Shown: one piece after another, positions 52,537 to 61,374 of the stretch
Position numbering within the stretch: position 1 is the first letter of the stretch
Layout: each line of letters begins with the position of its first letter
Assembly: GCA_964474455.1 (NCBI GenBank)
Contig: CAYYSU010000005.1
Span: 1-64,000, forward strand
Direction of reading: 5' to 3'
Length of the DNA: 64,000 bases
From: BM520 sp964474455
GTDB lineage: Bacteria; Bacteroidota; Bacteroidia; Bacteroidales; BM520
The notes under the pieces: generated by a model
Database searches by the model: none
What the model was told of the DNA's origin: nothing
What the model saw: only the letters and a program-made list of their open reading frames with translations
Position numbers and translations under genes: made by a program

Positions 52537-53285
52537 GAATTGTTTTTTACTATCTGTTCACTGGTTTTTCCAAATCTTCTTTCTCTGTTTTGGAAATTTA
52601 TAATGGCCTCATAAAGATCTTTTTTTCTGAATTCGGGCCATAATACTGGGGTGAAGTACAGCTCGGTATAGGCTATCTGCCACAGTAAAAAATTACTGAT
52701 ACGCTGCTCTCCACTTGTTCTTATCAAAAGCTCAGGGTCAGGGATATCTTTTGTTTCCAGATATTGATTTATGATTTGTTCTTCAATATCTTCGGATTTT
52801 AAAACTCCGCCGGCAATGTCTTTTGATATATTTTTTATCGCTTTTGTGATCTCCTGACGCGAGCTGTATGAAAGCGCAAGTATTAATGTGAGCCCTGTAT
52901 TGCCGGAAGTAGCTTCAATGGCCTTTTTGAGTTTTTTTAATGGACTTTCTCCAAGACTTTCTATATCTCCAATGGTAATCAAACGGATATTGTTTTTTTG
53001 AAGTGTGGTTACCTCCTTGTTGATAGTTTCCACCAAAAGCTCCATCAATGCCATTACCTCATCTTTAGGTCGATTCCAGTTTTCTGTTGAAAAGGCATAT
53101 AAAGTAAGGTATTTTATCCCCAGCTCAGCGGCAGCTTCAGAGCTCTCTTTAACAGGTTTTACACCGTGCTCATGACCAAAACTTCTCGATTGACCCTGCT
53201 GCATAGCCCATCTGCCATTACCATCCATAATGATGGCAACATGCTTCGGCAATATCGTAAAGTCAATCTGTTCTTTTAAATCCAT
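52533..53285 (-). CDS. uppS: Undecaprenyl pyrophosphate synthase (cis-prenyltransferase)
   Basis: The 250-residue cytosolic or membrane-associated enzyme adds eight isopentenyl units to farnesyl-PP to make the C55 carrier of peptidoglycan and surface glycans. It has the catalytic IMDGNGRWA (Asp 21), the LTLYAFSTENW block and RTSGEQRISNFL near the C-terminus. Its last four bases overlap the bamA start, a strong sign of translational coupling. Linking lipid carrier supply with outer-membrane assembly is normal in this phylum. Confidence 0.95.
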   Translation of the reverse strand: MDLKEQIDFTILPKHVAIIMDGNGRWAMQQGQSRSFGHEHGVKPVKESSEAAAELGIKYLTLYAFSTENWNRPKDEVMALMELLVETINKEVTTLQKNNIRLITIGDIESLGESPLKKLKKAIEATSGNTGLTLILALSYSSRQEITKAIKNISKDIAGGVLKSEDIEEQIINQYLETKDIPDPELLIRTSGEQRISNFLLWQIAYTELYFTPVLWPEFRKKDLYEAIINFQNRERRFGKTSEQIVKNNS

Positions 53286-53303
53286 GAGACTTATGTTGAT
53301 GTT

Positions 53304-53987
53304 TTAATAATCGTTTTTGTTTTGAAAATCAGTACAACGTTTAGGATCTTCTAGTCGTAGTGAATAAGTAATGGTGATGCCGGCAAAGGAGTACCAATCA
53401 TTATTTTGGGAGTTGCTAAGAAGCGGACCGTTATCTCCCAACATATGTGGCAAGTTGTCAATATTATCTGACATGGTTTTTCTGTAGCCCCATTCTCCAC
53501 CGATACAAAAACGTTTATTCAAACTATATTTGAATCCCATTCCAAAAGGCATAGAAGGTACGAGGATCTTATATGGCCCGATGTTGCTTGTACCATTACC
53601 AAACAATAATGCTGCGCCGGTGAAAAGATAAGGTGAGAAATAATTATGCGTTCCGCCGGTGATATATGGCAGCATGTTAAGCTCTACCTGAGCAGATAAT
53701 TCATTAACCTTACTGCTAAAAACCCATCCCCTTTCGGGAGTATTTCCGGCGATAAAGTCACTGTTACTCAATTCTCCTCTGATGAGAGCAACTTTGCACG
53801 TCCAGCGTTGGGTGAAGTTGTAGCGGTAAAGAGCTCCATAGGCAATCTTAGTAGATGAAAAAGGCATGCCCGGATTAATATCTCCCACGTAATATGTCGT
53901 TCCTATTATTGGTCCGAACTCTCCACGCTGTGCCAGTGCCGGAAGGCTAATAATTATTACGGCAAATAAAATAAGTAATCTCTTCAT
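53304..53987 (-). CDS. DUF6089-like outer-membrane beta-barrel protein
   Basis: The 227-residue protein has a signal peptide (about 1-19, ending LPALAQ). A barrel-like pattern follows: FGPIIGTTYYVGDINPG, then alternating strands, GMGFKYSLNKRFCIGGEWGYR, and a closing TITYSLRL. This matches the DUF6089 family, frequently found upstream of uppS-bamA in Bacteroidota, and suggests a part in envelope assembly. Function is unknown. It is 18 bases upstream of uppS on the same strand. A near-match -7 box (TACTTTTA, 53999-54006) is seen in front. Confidence 0.85.
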   Translation of the reverse strand: MKRLLILFAVIIISLPALAQRGEFGPIIGTTYYVGDINPGMPFSSTKIAYGALYRYNFTQRWTCKVALIRGELSNSDFIAGNTPERGWVFSSKVNELSAQVELNMLPYITGGTHNYFSPYLFTGAALLFGNGTSNIGPYKILVPSMPFGMGFKYSLNKRFCIGGEWGYRKTMSDNIDNLPHMLGDNGPLLSNSQNNDWYSFAGITITYSLRLEDPKRCTDFQNKNDY

Positions 53988-54033
53988 AGTTCAGGGTGTA
54001 AAAGTACGCTATTTTTTACAAACACCATTACTG

Positions 54034-54912
54034 TTAATTTCGTATATCCAGACCCCACATCAATTTTTCACGAATCGTTTTGAAAAACTCCTCGCTGTCG
54101 GGTTTTACTATGTTAAAAGTGAAGGACTCTTTCCTAATGGTAAAATTAATTGACCCTTCAAATTCTGCCCTTCGGCTGTCAAGACCAACAAAATACTTCT
54201 TCTCCCGCCCGGAAACGCGAATCAGGACAACGCTGTCGTCAGGAATAACGATAGGACGTACCGGTAAATTGTGTGATGCTATAGAGGTGATAACAAAACA
54301 ATGACTCTCCGGCGTGATTATCGGGCCGCCGCAGCTTAGTGAGTATGCAGTGGAGCCAGTTGGAGTTGCTACAAGAAGCCCATCGGCCCAATACGTGTTT
54401 AGATATTTCCCGTTTATAAATACCTCGATGTTGAGCATGGATAATGGCTCACTCTTGCTGATACTTAGTTCGTTGAGAGCGTAACTGACATCTCCAAAAG
54501 GATTATCTTCACAATCAAGCCTTATCAGTGTTCTTTTGTCTAGAGAATATCCTCCGGAGAGTATCTCGTCAAGGGCATTATTGATGCTGTTTTTTGGAAC
54601 AGAAGAGAGAAATCCCAATCGACCCAGGTTTATTCCCAATACAGGTATTCCCCTATCGTGTATCAATTTTACTGTGCCAAGCATAGTGCCATCACCACCA
54701 ACACTAAATATAAATTTCATATCCGATGGAATGTCCTCTTTTTTATAGAATAATCCTGGTTGATGTAAAAATGTAATTTGCCGATACAGGATATCATAAA
54801 GCGGACGATAAATATACAACTCAGCACCTGCTGCCTCCAGCCTTGAAATCAGCTGTTGGATGTAGTATGTATCCTGTTTCTCAACTCTGGTTCCGAAAAG
54901 TGCAATGTTCAT
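54034..54912 (-). CDS. nadK: NAD kinase
   Basis: The 292-residue cytosolic enzyme phosphorylates NAD to NADP, supplying reducing power for biosynthesis. Motifs: GGDGTMLGTVKL (ATP/NAD-binding GGDG near residue 72), NLGRLGFLS and the NE-containing ALNELSISK. The second conserved block is GLLVATPTGSTAYSLSCGGP. It lies 46 bases upstream of the DUF6089 gene and may start a larger operon with the envelope genes. No exact -7 box is seen. Confidence 0.95.
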   Translation of the reverse strand: MNIALFGTRVEKQDTYYIQQLISRLEAAGAELYIYRPLYDILYRQITFLHQPGLFYKKEDIPSDMKFIFSVGGDGTMLGTVKLIHDRGIPVLGINLGRLGFLSSVPKNSINNALDEILSGGYSLDKRTLIRLDCEDNPFGDVSYALNELSISKSEPLSMLNIEVFINGKYLNTYWADGLLVATPTGSTAYSLSCGGPIITPESHCFVITSIASHNLPVRPIVIPDDSVVLIRVSGREKKYFVGLDSRRAEFEGSINFTIRKESFTFNIVKPDSEEFFKTIREKLMWGLDIRN

Positions 54913-54988
54913 GGTAGTGTTGCTTTGTGATGCAATTTTACAAAATACCTCTTTGCCGGGAGCTACTTTAACATAAATTATGACCTTT

Positions 54989-55648
54989 TTATATGTTAAT
55001 AAAGCGCATTAATGCCTGATAACGCTCCTGAAGACCGTCATCATATTCATTCTCCCCGTATGAAGCTTTGATAGTGTAATTGTATCGGTTTAAGGTTTGA
55101 AGAATACTTCCTGCATCAAGTTTGTTGATCTTTATGGTTACCTCCATAAGCATGTTGTCCGGCGAACTGGTGATAGAAGAGCTTAGTATCTTGGCATCAT
55201 TAGACTCTACAATATGAGCCAGCTCCTCCATGGAGTAATCGCGCTGCCCCACCTCCAGTACTATTACGGTTCCGGGATTGGCGACAGACATGCTGTCCGC
55301 AAATTTGTGTACCAGGTCGTTAATGGTAATAACACCGAGGTAACGCTTCTCATCTGTCACTACGGGTAGTATGGAGAGATTAAAACCGGCAACAAGTTTT
55401 AGGGCATCATAGCTGTGCTGAGATTCATAAACGAAATGTGTCTCAAGCTGATGCATCAATGTCTCTATTCTCTGACTATCATCTCCAATAGCATACAGAG
55501 TGGCTTCAGTTATCATACCCAGGTATTTGTGCCCATCCACAACAGGTATATGTGATACCTTGTTGTCTTCCATCATATGTATCGCAAGACGGATATCGTC
55601 ACTGGGCTTCAAAGGCTCTATTTTATCTGTTATCAGTTCTTTTACCAT
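54989..55648 (-). CDS. CBS-domain protein
   Basis: The 219-residue cytosolic protein has two N-terminal CBS repeats (about 1-60, with HIPVVDGHKYLGMIT, and 70-125, with LSILPVVTDEKRYLGVIT). A C-terminal region (about 140-215) resembles an ACT-like fold. CBS pairs bind adenosyl ligands such as AMP, ATP or SAM and act as regulatory modules. A partner enzyme is not visible. The start at 55648 removes a 13-residue upstream extension that runs through a near-match promoter box (TATTTTTA, 55665-55672). Confidence 0.85.
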   Translation of the reverse strand: MVKELITDKIEPLKPSDDIRLAIHMMEDNKVSHIPVVDGHKYLGMITEATLYAIGDDSQRIETLMHQLETHFVYESQHSYDALKLVAGFNLSILPVVTDEKRYLGVITINDLVHKFADSMSVANPGTVIVLEVGQRDYSMEELAHIVESNDAKILSSSITSSPDNMLMEVTIKINKLDAGSILQTLNRYNYTIKASYGENEYDDGLQERYQALMRFINI

Positions 55649-55775
55649 TAATATCTTTTTTTTGTAAAAATAAACAAAGCTTAGCATTATCAGCTCATAA
55701 TATGGAAAATATATAACTATATTACTAATTATTTAACCGCATTGCAATAATCACTATTTTTACACTTTGAATAAT

Positions 55776-56552
55776 ATGGATCTTTACTACAGAAAATATG
55801 GCAAAGGAAAACCGGTGATCATTATTCACGGTTTGTTTGGGTTATCAGATAATTGGGCGTGGTTTGGAAAAAAATTGGGTCAACAAAATGCTGTTTATAC
55901 TATCGATCTCCGAAATCATGGCCTGTCGCCGCATGATGCAGTGATGAATTATCATGCCATGGCTTCCGACCTGGAGGAATTTATTGAGATGCACAATCTT
56001 GTCAATCCTGTAATAGTTGGTCACAGTATGGGCGGTAAAGTGGTGATGCAGTTTTTAAAGAATAACCCTGGTATTGCGGGCGGAGCAATGATTTTAGATA
56101 TTAGCCCGGCACAATACAAGACACGTAAGACGCATCTGGACATCCTTATGGCTATGAAATCGGTGGATATGGCTGCTTTCTCATCCCGTAAGGAGATAAT
56201 GAAAGTAATAGAAGAGAAGATTGCCGACAAGCAGTTGCAGCAGTTTGTGATGAAAAACCTTAAGCGTTCAGGTAAGAATCTTTTTAGCTGGAAGCCTAAT
56301 ATTGATGTGATTCTGGAATCGTTGGAGGATATTTTTTCTGGTATTGATGCACCTGAAGAGAAACCTCAGATTCCGGTGCAATTCCTTCGGGGGGGAAGTT
56401 CTGATTATATTCGTGATGGTGATATTGATGTGATAGAGGAGAAATGGAGCAGTATGCCAATAATAACTGTTCCCGACGCCTCTCACTGGCTTCATGTGGA
56501 TGCTTCGCTGACGGTTCTCTCATCTATTTTAACATTCTTAAATAGAATATAA
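55776..56552 (+). CDS. Alpha/beta-fold hydrolase
   Basis: The 258-residue cytoplasmic protein has the alpha/beta hydrolase layout: GKPVIIIHGLFGLSDNW (oxyanion HG), nucleophile elbow VGHSMGGK (Ser about residue 90), an Asp in the late strand region and the catalytic His in PDASHWLHVDA. It resembles YbfF-type esterases. The substrate is unknown. The ATG at 55776 is used because the TTG at 55767 lies within the promoter region (TATTTTTA at 55755-55762). Confidence 0.88.
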   Translation: MDLYYRKYGKGKPVIIIHGLFGLSDNWAWFGKKLGQQNAVYTIDLRNHGLSPHDAVMNYHAMASDLEEFIEMHNLVNPVIVGHSMGGKVVMQFLKNNPGIAGGAMILDISPAQYKTRKTHLDILMAMKSVDMAAFSSRKEIMKVIEEKIADKQLQQFVMKNLKRSGKNLFSWKPNIDVILESLEDIFSGIDAPEEKPQIPVQFLRGGSSDYIRDGDIDVIEEKWSSMPIITVPDASHWLHVDASLTVLSSILTFLNRI

Positions 56553-56577
56553 AAAAAGACGCACTGAGAGTGCCTTT
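56551..56577. terminator. Possible bidirectional terminator
   Basis: Short stem GCACT / AGTGC with A-run and T-run flanks between two convergent genes. The stem is short, so efficiency is uncertain. Confidence 0.5.
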
Positions 56578-56599
56578 TAGGAGTATATTTAAATCGTGC

Positions 56600-57547
56600 T
56601 TAGTATCTGTCAACATTGAAACTGCTGATTGCCGCTTCAAGGTCAACGTATATCTTTTTCTCAGAAGTATTAAAGTTTTTTGTTTTATAGTATCCTTTGG
56701 AGATTTTCTCGAAGCCTTCCAATGATTTTCCTATCATAAAAGATTCCGTATTTAGCTCACAGCCGGTATCTTTTGGTATGTGTAGTGTGATGGAAGCAGC
56801 ACCCGCATCAATCTCTATATTTACTTTATCGGCTCTCTCTCCGAGGGTTAGCTCTACTGCTGAAGCACCGCCGTCAAGAGAGATTTTGCGAACGTTGAAA
56901 GGCCGAAGATCCATGTTAAGATCAGCAGCGCCAACATCCATATCCAGAGTCCATTCCGGCGATTGGTTCATTCGGATAATGACATCGTTGTTTATTTCTC
57001 TGCCTTTCCACTCCATATCCTTCATCTCCAGATTTACAATGGCACGGTTGTTTATGGTCTTGGAGCTGAGTTGATACAAATCTTTCTTTGTAAATTCACA
57101 TATTATCAATTTATCAGATGTCCCAATGAGATCGAATTCTCCTGCTCCAACCTCCAGATTCAACTCAGCGTAATCAATCTCTTCGTTCATAGATTCATGC
57201 AAAGAGCCTTTGTTTTCACCGGAGTTGAGGTATGCTTTGTCTTCAATATCATCGTCGTCATCATTGTGGTAGTTGAAATATGCACCGTTATCTCTCCATT
57301 TGAATACCGACTCACGGCTGCCATACTGATGTATCAGTATAATGCCAAAAACAATGGCGGCAAGAGAGAACAGCAAACGATATAATGCTTTTATTGGAAG
57401 GAGAGAAACGCCCCAGATGATAATAAATATCGGCCAAAACTGCCATATATCACGCCAGCTAAACCACAAGATACCCAAGTTTCTCAGTATGAAGAGGGTA
57501 CCGACAACTATTAGTATCATCCCCCAGAATAATTTTTTATAACTCAT
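56600..57547 (-). CDS. LiaF-like/toast-rack membrane protein
   Basis: The 315-residue protein has an N-terminal block of about three or four membrane helices (about 5-90) of the LiaI-LiaF/DUF5668 type. A C-terminal beta-solenoid-like part of the toast-rack/DUF4097 kind follows (about 130-310), with repeating DVGAADLNMDL, SLDGGASAVELTLGE and EIDAGAASITLHI units. Such proteins are linked to envelope-stress systems (LiaF, Psp). It follows the PspC-like gene by 4 bases and probably acts with it. Confidence 0.83.
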   Translation of the reverse strand: MSYKKLFWGMILIVVGTLFILRNLGILWFSWRDIWQFWPIFIIIWGVSLLPIKALYRLLFSLAAIVFGIILIHQYGSRESVFKWRDNGAYFNYHNDDDDDIEDKAYLNSGENKGSLHESMNEEIDYAELNLEVGAGEFDLIGTSDKLIICEFTKKDLYQLSSKTINNRAIVNLEMKDMEWKGREINNDVIIRMNQSPEWTLDMDVGAADLNMDLRPFNVRKISLDGGASAVELTLGERADKVNIEIDAGAASITLHIPKDTGCELNTESFMIGKSLEGFEKISKGYYKTKNFNTSEKKIYVDLEAAISSFNVDRY

Positions 57548-57551
57548 AGTT

Positions 57552-58091
57552 TTATTTTTTTACAGGCTTATCCTTATAGTTTTCATAAATAAGGATAACA
57601 CCAATTGCCACGAGGATCAGCGGCCAGAGGTCTCCAAAGTTAATACCGGGAATAAAGTTGTCAATCAGGAACATACATCCCAGAACAATGAGCATGATAC
57701 CTGCGATCAGGGCACCGTTATTTTTATCATGATTTTTCTGTGGTGCGTTATCGTTTTTTTTATTGATATCTGAATGCGGGTTATCATTACCCATCTCTTC
57801 AAAATTTACATTTTCTGCATTCATGTTTTCTGTGTTATAAGGGTTTGGATCGGTTTGAGAATGGTGGTTTTTTTTTGAGCTCTGTGTGTTTCTTCCAAAT
57901 AAAACAGGCTCTTCGGGAACGAGAATCCATAATATTATGTATATGAGAACACCGCCGCCACCGGCAAAGGCAAGGATGAAAAAAATAACCCGCATGATAA
58001 CGGGATCGATGCCAAAATAATTGCCTAAGCCGCCACACACTCCGCCTATAATGCGGTGCTGGTTGCTTCTGTAGAATCTTTTATCTTCCAT
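57552..58091 (-). CDS. PspC-domain membrane protein
   Basis: The 179-residue protein starts with the PspC signature (RIIGGVCGGLGNYFGIDPVIMRV, first half about 12-32) and a membrane helix with a Gly-rich bend (AFAGGGGVLIYIILWIL). An acidic, Asn-rich linker follows (about 75-125). The C-terminus has LiaI-LiaF-like helices (about 128-172). PspC family proteins sense or buffer membrane damage. It is probably the first gene of a two-gene envelope-stress operon, with the LiaF-like gene 4 bases downstream. No PspA or regulator is next to it. Confidence 0.87.
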   Translation of the reverse strand: MEDKRFYRSNQHRIIGGVCGGLGNYFGIDPVIMRVIFFILAFAGGGGVLIYIILWILVPEEPVLFGRNTQSSKKNHHSQTDPNPYNTENMNAENVNFEEMGNDNPHSDINKKNDNAPQKNHDKNNGALIAGIMLIVLGCMFLIDNFIPGINFGDLWPLILVAIGVILIYENYKDKPVKK

Positions 58092-58152
58092 AATTGAACA
58101 TTTCAGCGTACGACGTGAAAAGTATGCAAGGGTTACAAAAGTTCTTTATTAG

Positions 58153-58959
58153 TTAATTCTCCCGATTCTTATATACCCGCTTGGAAATAACAATACTCGC
58201 CTCATAAAGTACATACAATGGAATCGCCACCATAATCATACTGAAAATATCCGCAGGTGTAATTACTGCTGCAACACTGAGAATGACGACCAGTGAAACT
58301 TTTCTTCCTCTCTTCATGAGCTCCGGCGTCAGCACACCGATACGTGTGAGGAAAAAAACCACTATGGGAAGCTCGAATACCAAACCAACAGCAAAGGATA
58401 ATGAGATTACTGTGTTTACATAACTGCGCAAACCAATAGTGTTCTCCACCATGCTGCTTACCGAATAATTTCCGAGAAAATTTATGGTAAGGGGGACAAT
58501 GAGAAAATAACTGAACAACACACCAAAATAGAATAGTAAAGTGGCGATAAAAACAGCCCCTCGCGAATTGGTCTTCTCCACAGGAAGCAGCGCAGGTTTA
58601 ACAAAACGCCAGATCTCCCACAACACATAGGGAAAAGCTATCACCAGACCGAACATAAGGCTCATATACATATGCATCACAAACTGCCCCGAAAGGGTGA
58701 GGTTGATGATTTTAATGTTGAGGTTATCCATACACAAGCCCGGGGAGTTAATAACATCAGCTAATTTACACAGCAGACGGTTAACGATAAAATCCGGAGT
58801 GGAAGGGGCGAGAAGAATGTCGTCGAAGAGGATAGTGCGGCAAAAGAAGGCTGCTATCGTAAATATCATTATTGCGATGACACTCCTGAAAATATTCCAT
58901 CTTAACTCTTCCAGGTGCTCCCAAAAGGTCATTTCCCCTTTTTCTCTCTCTTTTGCCAT
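58153..58959 (-). CDS. tatC: Sec-independent (Tat) protein translocase subunit TatC
   Basis: The 268-residue inner-membrane protein has six membrane helices. The TatC signature occurs near the N-terminus (MTFWEHLEELRWNIFRS, which includes the signal-binding Glu residues) and in the region ALLPVEKTNSRGAVF. TatC recognises twin-arginine signal peptides and, with TatA/B, moves folded proteins across the membrane. Neither TatA nor TatB is next to it. It begins 23 bases after queA on the same strand. Confidence 0.94.
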   Translation of the reverse strand: MAKEREKGEMTFWEHLEELRWNIFRSVIAIMIFTIAAFFCRTILFDDILLAPSTPDFIVNRLLCKLADVINSPGLCMDNLNIKIINLTLSGQFVMHMYMSLMFGLVIAFPYVLWEIWRFVKPALLPVEKTNSRGAVFIATLLFYFGVLFSYFLIVPLTINFLGNYSVSSMVENTIGLRSYVNTVISLSFAVGLVFELPIVVFFLTRIGVLTPELMKRGRKVSLVVILSVAAVITPADIFSMIMVAIPLYVLYEASIVISKRVYKNREN

Positions 58960-58982
58960 TACCGCAAAGGTAAGAATTTGAT

Positions 58983-60227
58983 TTATTTTTCCGGAAAAAA
59001 GAGACAGCTGTCACCAAAGCTCAGAAAACGAAAATCTTCCTTCATTGCAAAATCATAGGCGCTCTTCCAACGCTCACCGATAAATGAAGATACAAGTAGA
59101 AGGAGTGTGCTTTTAGGTTGATGGAAGTTAGTAATCAGTGCATCCGCAAAATGCCATCTGTATCCCGGTGCAATAAGAAGCCTGGTCGCTCCCTTCAGGT
59201 AATCCATATTATGCTCTTCCATCATCTGCAAAATTGCCTTCAGGCTATCCTCGGTGCTTACGTTGTTGTACTCTTCTTCGTAAGGATCCCACTGCGCTAC
59301 TTCCAGGTATTGCGACGCTGTAACTGCCAGATGTAATTTTGCACCATACCAGAAGATACTCTCCAGTGTCCGGGCTGTGGTAGTGCCCACAGGAATGATA
59401 CTTCTCCTCTCTTTTGATAACAGCGCCTTAATGGTTTCTTTCGCCACCATCACCTGCTCGGTGTGCATCTCATGGCTGCCGATGGTTTCCGACGAAACGG
59501 GTTTAAATGTGCCGGTGCCGACATGTAAGGTGACTCTCTCCTGCCTGATCCCTTTTCTCTTCAGGTTTTCAAGAATTGCATCAGTGAAGTGCAAACCTGC
59601 TGTTGGTGCTGCCACAGAGCCGTCGTTTCGGGCATATACGGTCTGGTATCTGCTTTTATCATTCTCTTCTGCCTCGCGATGTATATATGGTGGCAGGGGA
59701 GTAGCACCTACCTGCTCCATCACCCTGGCGAAGACTATAGTACCGTCGTCCCAATGAAACTCTACCTCGGAATGTCCATCATGTTGTGCTGTTCGTAGCG
59801 CTGTTATCGTAATATCTTTTCCGTTTAACGGGATGGTAGTGCTCAACTCTCCCGATTTCCATCGGCGTGAGTTGCCCACAAGACATTTCCACGTTACAGG
59901 AGGTCGCTGTGCAAAAGCTGTCTGTACTTCCGATACCGGTTTTATGGGCTCAAGACAGAAAATCTCGATCTTTGCTCCTGAGGATTTGTGAAAGACCATT
60001 CTGGCTTGAACAACCTTTGTCTCATTGAATATCAACAGGGCTTTATCCGGAAGGAAATTTTCAATATCTGAAAAATATGCCTGTGAATTTTTCTCAACGG
60101 TGCTGATAAGTAATTTTGATCCGTCACGTTTTTCGGCAGGATACCAAGCAATTCGTTCTGGTAGTAAGGGATAGTCATATTCCGCGATATTAATTTCACG
60201 TATCTTTTGTGCTCTGCTATTTTTCAT
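58983..60227 (-). CDS. queA: tRNA preQ1(34) S-adenosylmethionine ribosyltransferase-isomerase
   Basis: The 414-residue cytoplasmic enzyme transfers the ribose of SAM to preQ1 in tRNA, forming epoxyqueuosine. Core motifs: YDYPLLPERIAWYPAEKRDGS at the start (core LPERIAWYPAE), AAPTAGLHFT, LHVGTGTFKPV and TNFHQPKSTLLLLVSSF. The length of about 410 matches the Bacteroidota form, which is longer than the proteobacterial type. It overlaps the preceding small gene by four bases and queG, the next step, is elsewhere in the window. Confidence 0.94.
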   Translation of the reverse strand: MKNSRAQKIREINIAEYDYPLLPERIAWYPAEKRDGSKLLISTVEKNSQAYFSDIENFLPDKALLIFNETKVVQARMVFHKSSGAKIEIFCLEPIKPVSEVQTAFAQRPPVTWKCLVGNSRRWKSGELSTTIPLNGKDITITALRTAQHDGHSEVEFHWDDGTIVFARVMEQVGATPLPPYIHREAEENDKSRYQTVYARNDGSVAAPTAGLHFTDAILENLKRKGIRQERVTLHVGTGTFKPVSSETIGSHEMHTEQVMVAKETIKALLSKERRSIIPVGTTTARTLESIFWYGAKLHLAVTASQYLEVAQWDPYEEEYNNVSTEDSLKAILQMMEEHNMDYLKGATRLLIAPGYRWHFADALITNFHQPKSTLLLLVSSFIGERWKSAYDFAMKEDFRFLSFGDSCLFFPEK

Positions 60228-60478
60228 TTAATAAACAAATCAGATATATCAATATTCTTTTCGTAATGATGAAATACATCCTCCATCTCAACGCGTTGTA
60301 TCTTATCGATGGTGTTTGAGTTTTGACGATACCATACCTCAACCCAAAAACCACTGACATCATACAGCTTGATAAGATAATATACAAAGATGCGTGAACT
60401 TACTTCCACTCCTTCATCAAAGATAATCGCCAGACGATCTACATTATCAGCAAGATCAAAGTCATTTTTATTCACCAT
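60224..60478 (-). CDS. Small conserved-looking protein upstream of queA, unknown function
   Basis: I do not recognise this 84-residue protein. It has no signal peptide or membrane helix, and its sequence is acidic with aromatic strands (SSRIFVYYLIKLYDVSGFWVEVWY in part). The four-base overlap with the queA start and its near-leaderless promoter support a real gene. It may be a small soluble factor in the same operon, but no function can be given. Confidence 0.7.
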   Translation of the reverse strand: MVNKNDFDLADNVDRLAIIFDEGVEVSSRIFVYYLIKLYDVSGFWVEVWYRQNSNTIDKIQRVEMEDVFHHYEKNIDISDLFIK

Positions 60479-60486
60479 AAAGCGTG

Positions 60487-60494
60487 CAAAATTA
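60487..60494 (-). promoter_or_regulatory. -7 promoter box of the small-gene/queA operon
   Basis: Exact TAATTTTG on the minus strand, 8 bases before the ATG. It likely drives the small gene, queA and tatC together. Confidence 0.5.
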
Positions 60495-60546
60495 ATATAT
60501 ACGGTTATCTAAACAATTATTGGCGGTTCATGTTTGCATAAAAGTG

Positions 60547-60554
60547 TATTTTTG
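60547..60554 (+). promoter_or_regulatory. -7 promoter box of pssA
   Basis: Exact TATTTTTG, 22 bases before the ATG at 60577. The TTG upstream at 60520 would precede the promoter and is rejected as start. Confidence 0.55.
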
Positions 60555-60576
60555 CACTATACCGATTTTCAAAATA

Positions 60577-61260
60577 ATGAAAAAACATGTTCCCAACTTC
60601 CTGACATTAATGAACCTTTTGTCAGGAGTGACAGCCATAATTTTTCTTGCCTCGGGAAATATTATATGGGCTTCATATATGGTAATTATCGCTCTGGTCT
60701 TCGATCTCTTTGATGGAACTTCAGCTCGTTTACTAAAGGTGTCATCACCCGTGGGAATAGAGCTTGATTCGCTTGCTGACCTGGTGTCGTTTGGTGTTGT
60801 GCCGGGATTAATGGTATATGCAATTATCAATGAAGGACTCTCGTTTCCGGTGAATAACTATTTCGCTTTAAGCGGTTTTTTGATCCCGTTTTTTGCCACG
60901 GTCCGCCTGGCGAAGTTTAATCTGAGTTTCCATAGCCAGAAGGATTTTTTCTCCGGTATTCCCGTTCCTTTAGCCGCATGTTTTTTTGTCTCAATACCAT
61001 TAATAGTAAATGAATATGGACTACTGTGGCTTTATAATGATATCTTTCTTGCTTCGGCAGCTATTGTTTTTGGGCTGCTTATGGTAAGCAAAGTGCCTGT
61101 GGTATCACTGAAATTCCCGAATTTCTCTTTTAAGGATAACAGGCTTCGTTATTTTTTATTCGTTTCAGCTGTTGTGGCAGGTTTGTTTATACATTTTGCC
61201 GCTGTTCCCGTCATCGTACTGCTAACACTTTTTTGTTCTTTTTTTGTAATAAACAGATAA
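60577..61260 (+). CDS. pssA: CDP-diacylglycerol-serine O-phosphatidyltransferase
   Basis: The 227-residue integral membrane enzyme makes phosphatidylserine, precursor of phosphatidylethanolamine. The CDP-alcohol phosphatidyltransferase motif appears as DLFDGTSARLLKVSSPVG followed by ELDSLADLVSFG, giving the DG..AR..G...D...D pattern with both metal Asp residues. Several hydrophobic helices follow. The start at 60577 fits the promoter position and opens with MKKHVPNFLTLMNL. The psd decarboxylase is not nearby. Confidence 0.93.
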   Translation: MKKHVPNFLTLMNLLSGVTAIIFLASGNIIWASYMVIIALVFDLFDGTSARLLKVSSPVGIELDSLADLVSFGVVPGLMVYAIINEGLSFPVNNYFALSGFLIPFFATVRLAKFNLSFHSQKDFFSGIPVPLAACFFVSIPLIVNEYGLLWLYNDIFLASAAIVFGLLMVSKVPVVSLKFPNFSFKDNRLRYFLFVSAVVAGLFIHFAAVPVIVLLTLFCSFFVINR

Positions 61261-61332
61261 CAATAGAATCCGGACAACGTTAATATATTTGTGATGTCTA
61301 TAGTCTGAATGAATCACTTGAAAAAGATGCAT

Positions 61333-61340
61333 TATATTTG
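61333..61340 (+). promoter_or_regulatory. -7 promoter box of the HlyD/MacB operon
   Basis: Exact TATATTTG, 34 bases before the ATG at 61375. Confidence 0.5.
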
Positions 61341-61374
61341 TAAACCTAAAACTCCATAAGATAAATTTTCTAAC

